This document shows, piece by piece, positions 6,179 through 6,475 of a stretch of 6,475 nucleotides of DNA. The notes below the pieces were generated by a model. The model was not told the DNA's origin. It ran no database searches and saw only the letters and a list, made by a program, of their open reading frames with translations. Made by a program: the position numbers and the translations under genes. This DNA comes from JBBQXY01 sp051004815. Its GTDB lineage: Bacteria; Chloroflexota; Ktedonobacteria; Ktedonobacterales; Ktedonobacteraceae. Numbering within the stretch: position 1 is the first letter of the stretch; every line of letters starts with the position of its first letter. The DNA is taken from NCBI GenBank assembly GCA_051004815.1, contig JBPCJY010000127.1:1-6475 (forward strand), in the 5' to 3' direction.

Positions 6179-6250
6179 ATTGAAGAGGACTATTTGCTTG
6201 CTCTGTGCTAACAGTAGTCCAAATACTGGGTACATTCCCTGTCACATGGT

Positions 6251-6259
6251 ATTATAGCA
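6251..6259 (-). promoter_or_regulatory. Extended -10 promoter of the Trk operon
   Basis: On the - strand this reads TGCTATAAT, an exact TGn extended -10 with a perfect TATAAT. The upstream -35 region is weak, as is common for extended -10 promoters. Transcription would start near 6244, giving a leader of about 75 bases before the GTG at 6166. Confidence 0.6.
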
Positions 6260-6286
6260 CCAACTGGCTAGTGGTTTGTTTAGTTT

Positions 6287-6366
6287 TTATGTATTGATGC
6301 AGGGGTCTGTGAATGATTGCAGCGTGTACTATGGTGGTCATCATTCACAAGCCTTATGTATTGATG
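6287..6366. repeat. Composite repeat: 13-bp direct repeat enclosing a 10-bp dyad
   Basis: TTATGTATTGATG occurs at 6287-6299 and again at 6354-6366. Between them TGTGAATGAT (6308-6317) and ATCATTCACA (6340-6349) form an exact dyad with a 22-base spacer. The right arm belongs to the 15-bp word shared with 85-99. No open frame is inside; this looks like intergenic repeat DNA, possibly a small non-autonomous element. Confidence 0.6.
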
Positions 6367-6407
6367 GGTGAGTCCGGTTGGCGCTGGCAAACGGAATCAC
6401 CCATCAA
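6361..6407. repeat. 16-bp near-perfect inverted repeat at the right end
   Basis: TTGATGGGTGAGTCCG (6361-6376) pairs with CGGAATCACCCATCAA (6392-6407) with a single mismatch, and after a one-base mismatch TTG/CAA (6378-6380 with 6388-6390) can add to the stem. It overlaps the direct repeat to its left. It has no T-run after it, so a repeat or element end is more likely than a terminator. Confidence 0.65.
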
Positions 6408-6475
6408 CACACAAAAAACCAAAGGGCTGGGGATTGTTTTTGGATAATTTGGTGTGGCTGGCCATGAACCTCTGG
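6408..6475. other. Unassigned right edge
   Basis: These 68 bases contain an A-run (6412-6418) and no feature I can name. On the - strand one frame reads from a possible ATG at 6465 (MASHTKLSKNNPQPFGFLC...) to a stop in the adjacent inverted repeat, about 22 residues; there is no support that it is coding. It may belong to the dispersed repeat to its left. Confidence 0.3.

Noticed and set aside
5402..6211. 269-codon open frame on the + strand opposite the two Trk genes
   Set aside because: It runs antisense across both Trk genes, which have clear family motifs; its translation shows no domain and there is no ribosome binding site of note. It is a shadow frame.
6167..6235. Longer N-terminus of the short Trk protein starting at 6235
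   Set aside because: The extra 23 residues cross the AGGAGG site and precede the Rossmann first strand that TrkA_N proteins normally begin with.

Overview
The window reads as a piece of chromosome from a soil-type, filament-forming Chloroflexota bacterium of class Ktedonobacteria. The grounds are: a soluble Ser/Thr kinase fused to a seven-bladed WD40 propeller with the blade wording I associate with that group (AVAWSPDG, IASGG, VWD); a membrane protein with a DVNGDGKLD motif of a kind I recall as common there; near-50% GC; and short GTAGGGGCG-type dispersed repeats. The assignment rests on style and memory and was not searched.

Layout from left to right. Bases 1-278 hold no gene. They carry a perfect 24-bp inverted repeat built from two facing hairpin-type units, a 15-bp word that recurs near the right end of the window, and a perfect 11-bp dyad just ahead of the kinase. 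The kinase-WD40 gene (279-2063, +) ends at an intrinsic-type terminator. Next is a gene for a single-pass membrane protein of unknown function with a calcium-loop-like FG-GAP/VCBS motif (2214-3029, +). A 17-bp-stem hairpin separates it from a convergent small membrane-protein gene (3092-3361, -). A 287-bp divergent spacer leads to an AI-2E family (PF01594) membrane protein (3649-5010, +), closed by a strong terminator. Converging on that terminator from the right is a two-gene operon of TrkA/RCK-type proteins (5066-5728 and 5738-6166, -), read from an extended -10 promoter near 6251-6259. Bases 6260-6475 hold no gene I can support and are filled with direct and inverted repeats.

Functional reading. 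The kinase could sense or scaffold through its propeller, but no substrate is evident. The two Trk-type proteins are most likely regulatory subunits of a potassium channel or transporter whose membrane subunit is not in the window. One has only the Rossmann (TrkA_N) half and the other has both halves, so they may act as a heteromer. The four transcription units look independent; nothing shows that they form one system. The less ordinary points are the split Trk pair, the uncharacterised VCBS membrane protein, the base-composition break between kinase and propeller, and the repeats at both ends. For four genes I chose starts inside the longest open frame because a ribosome binding site and the family's usual N-terminus point there.
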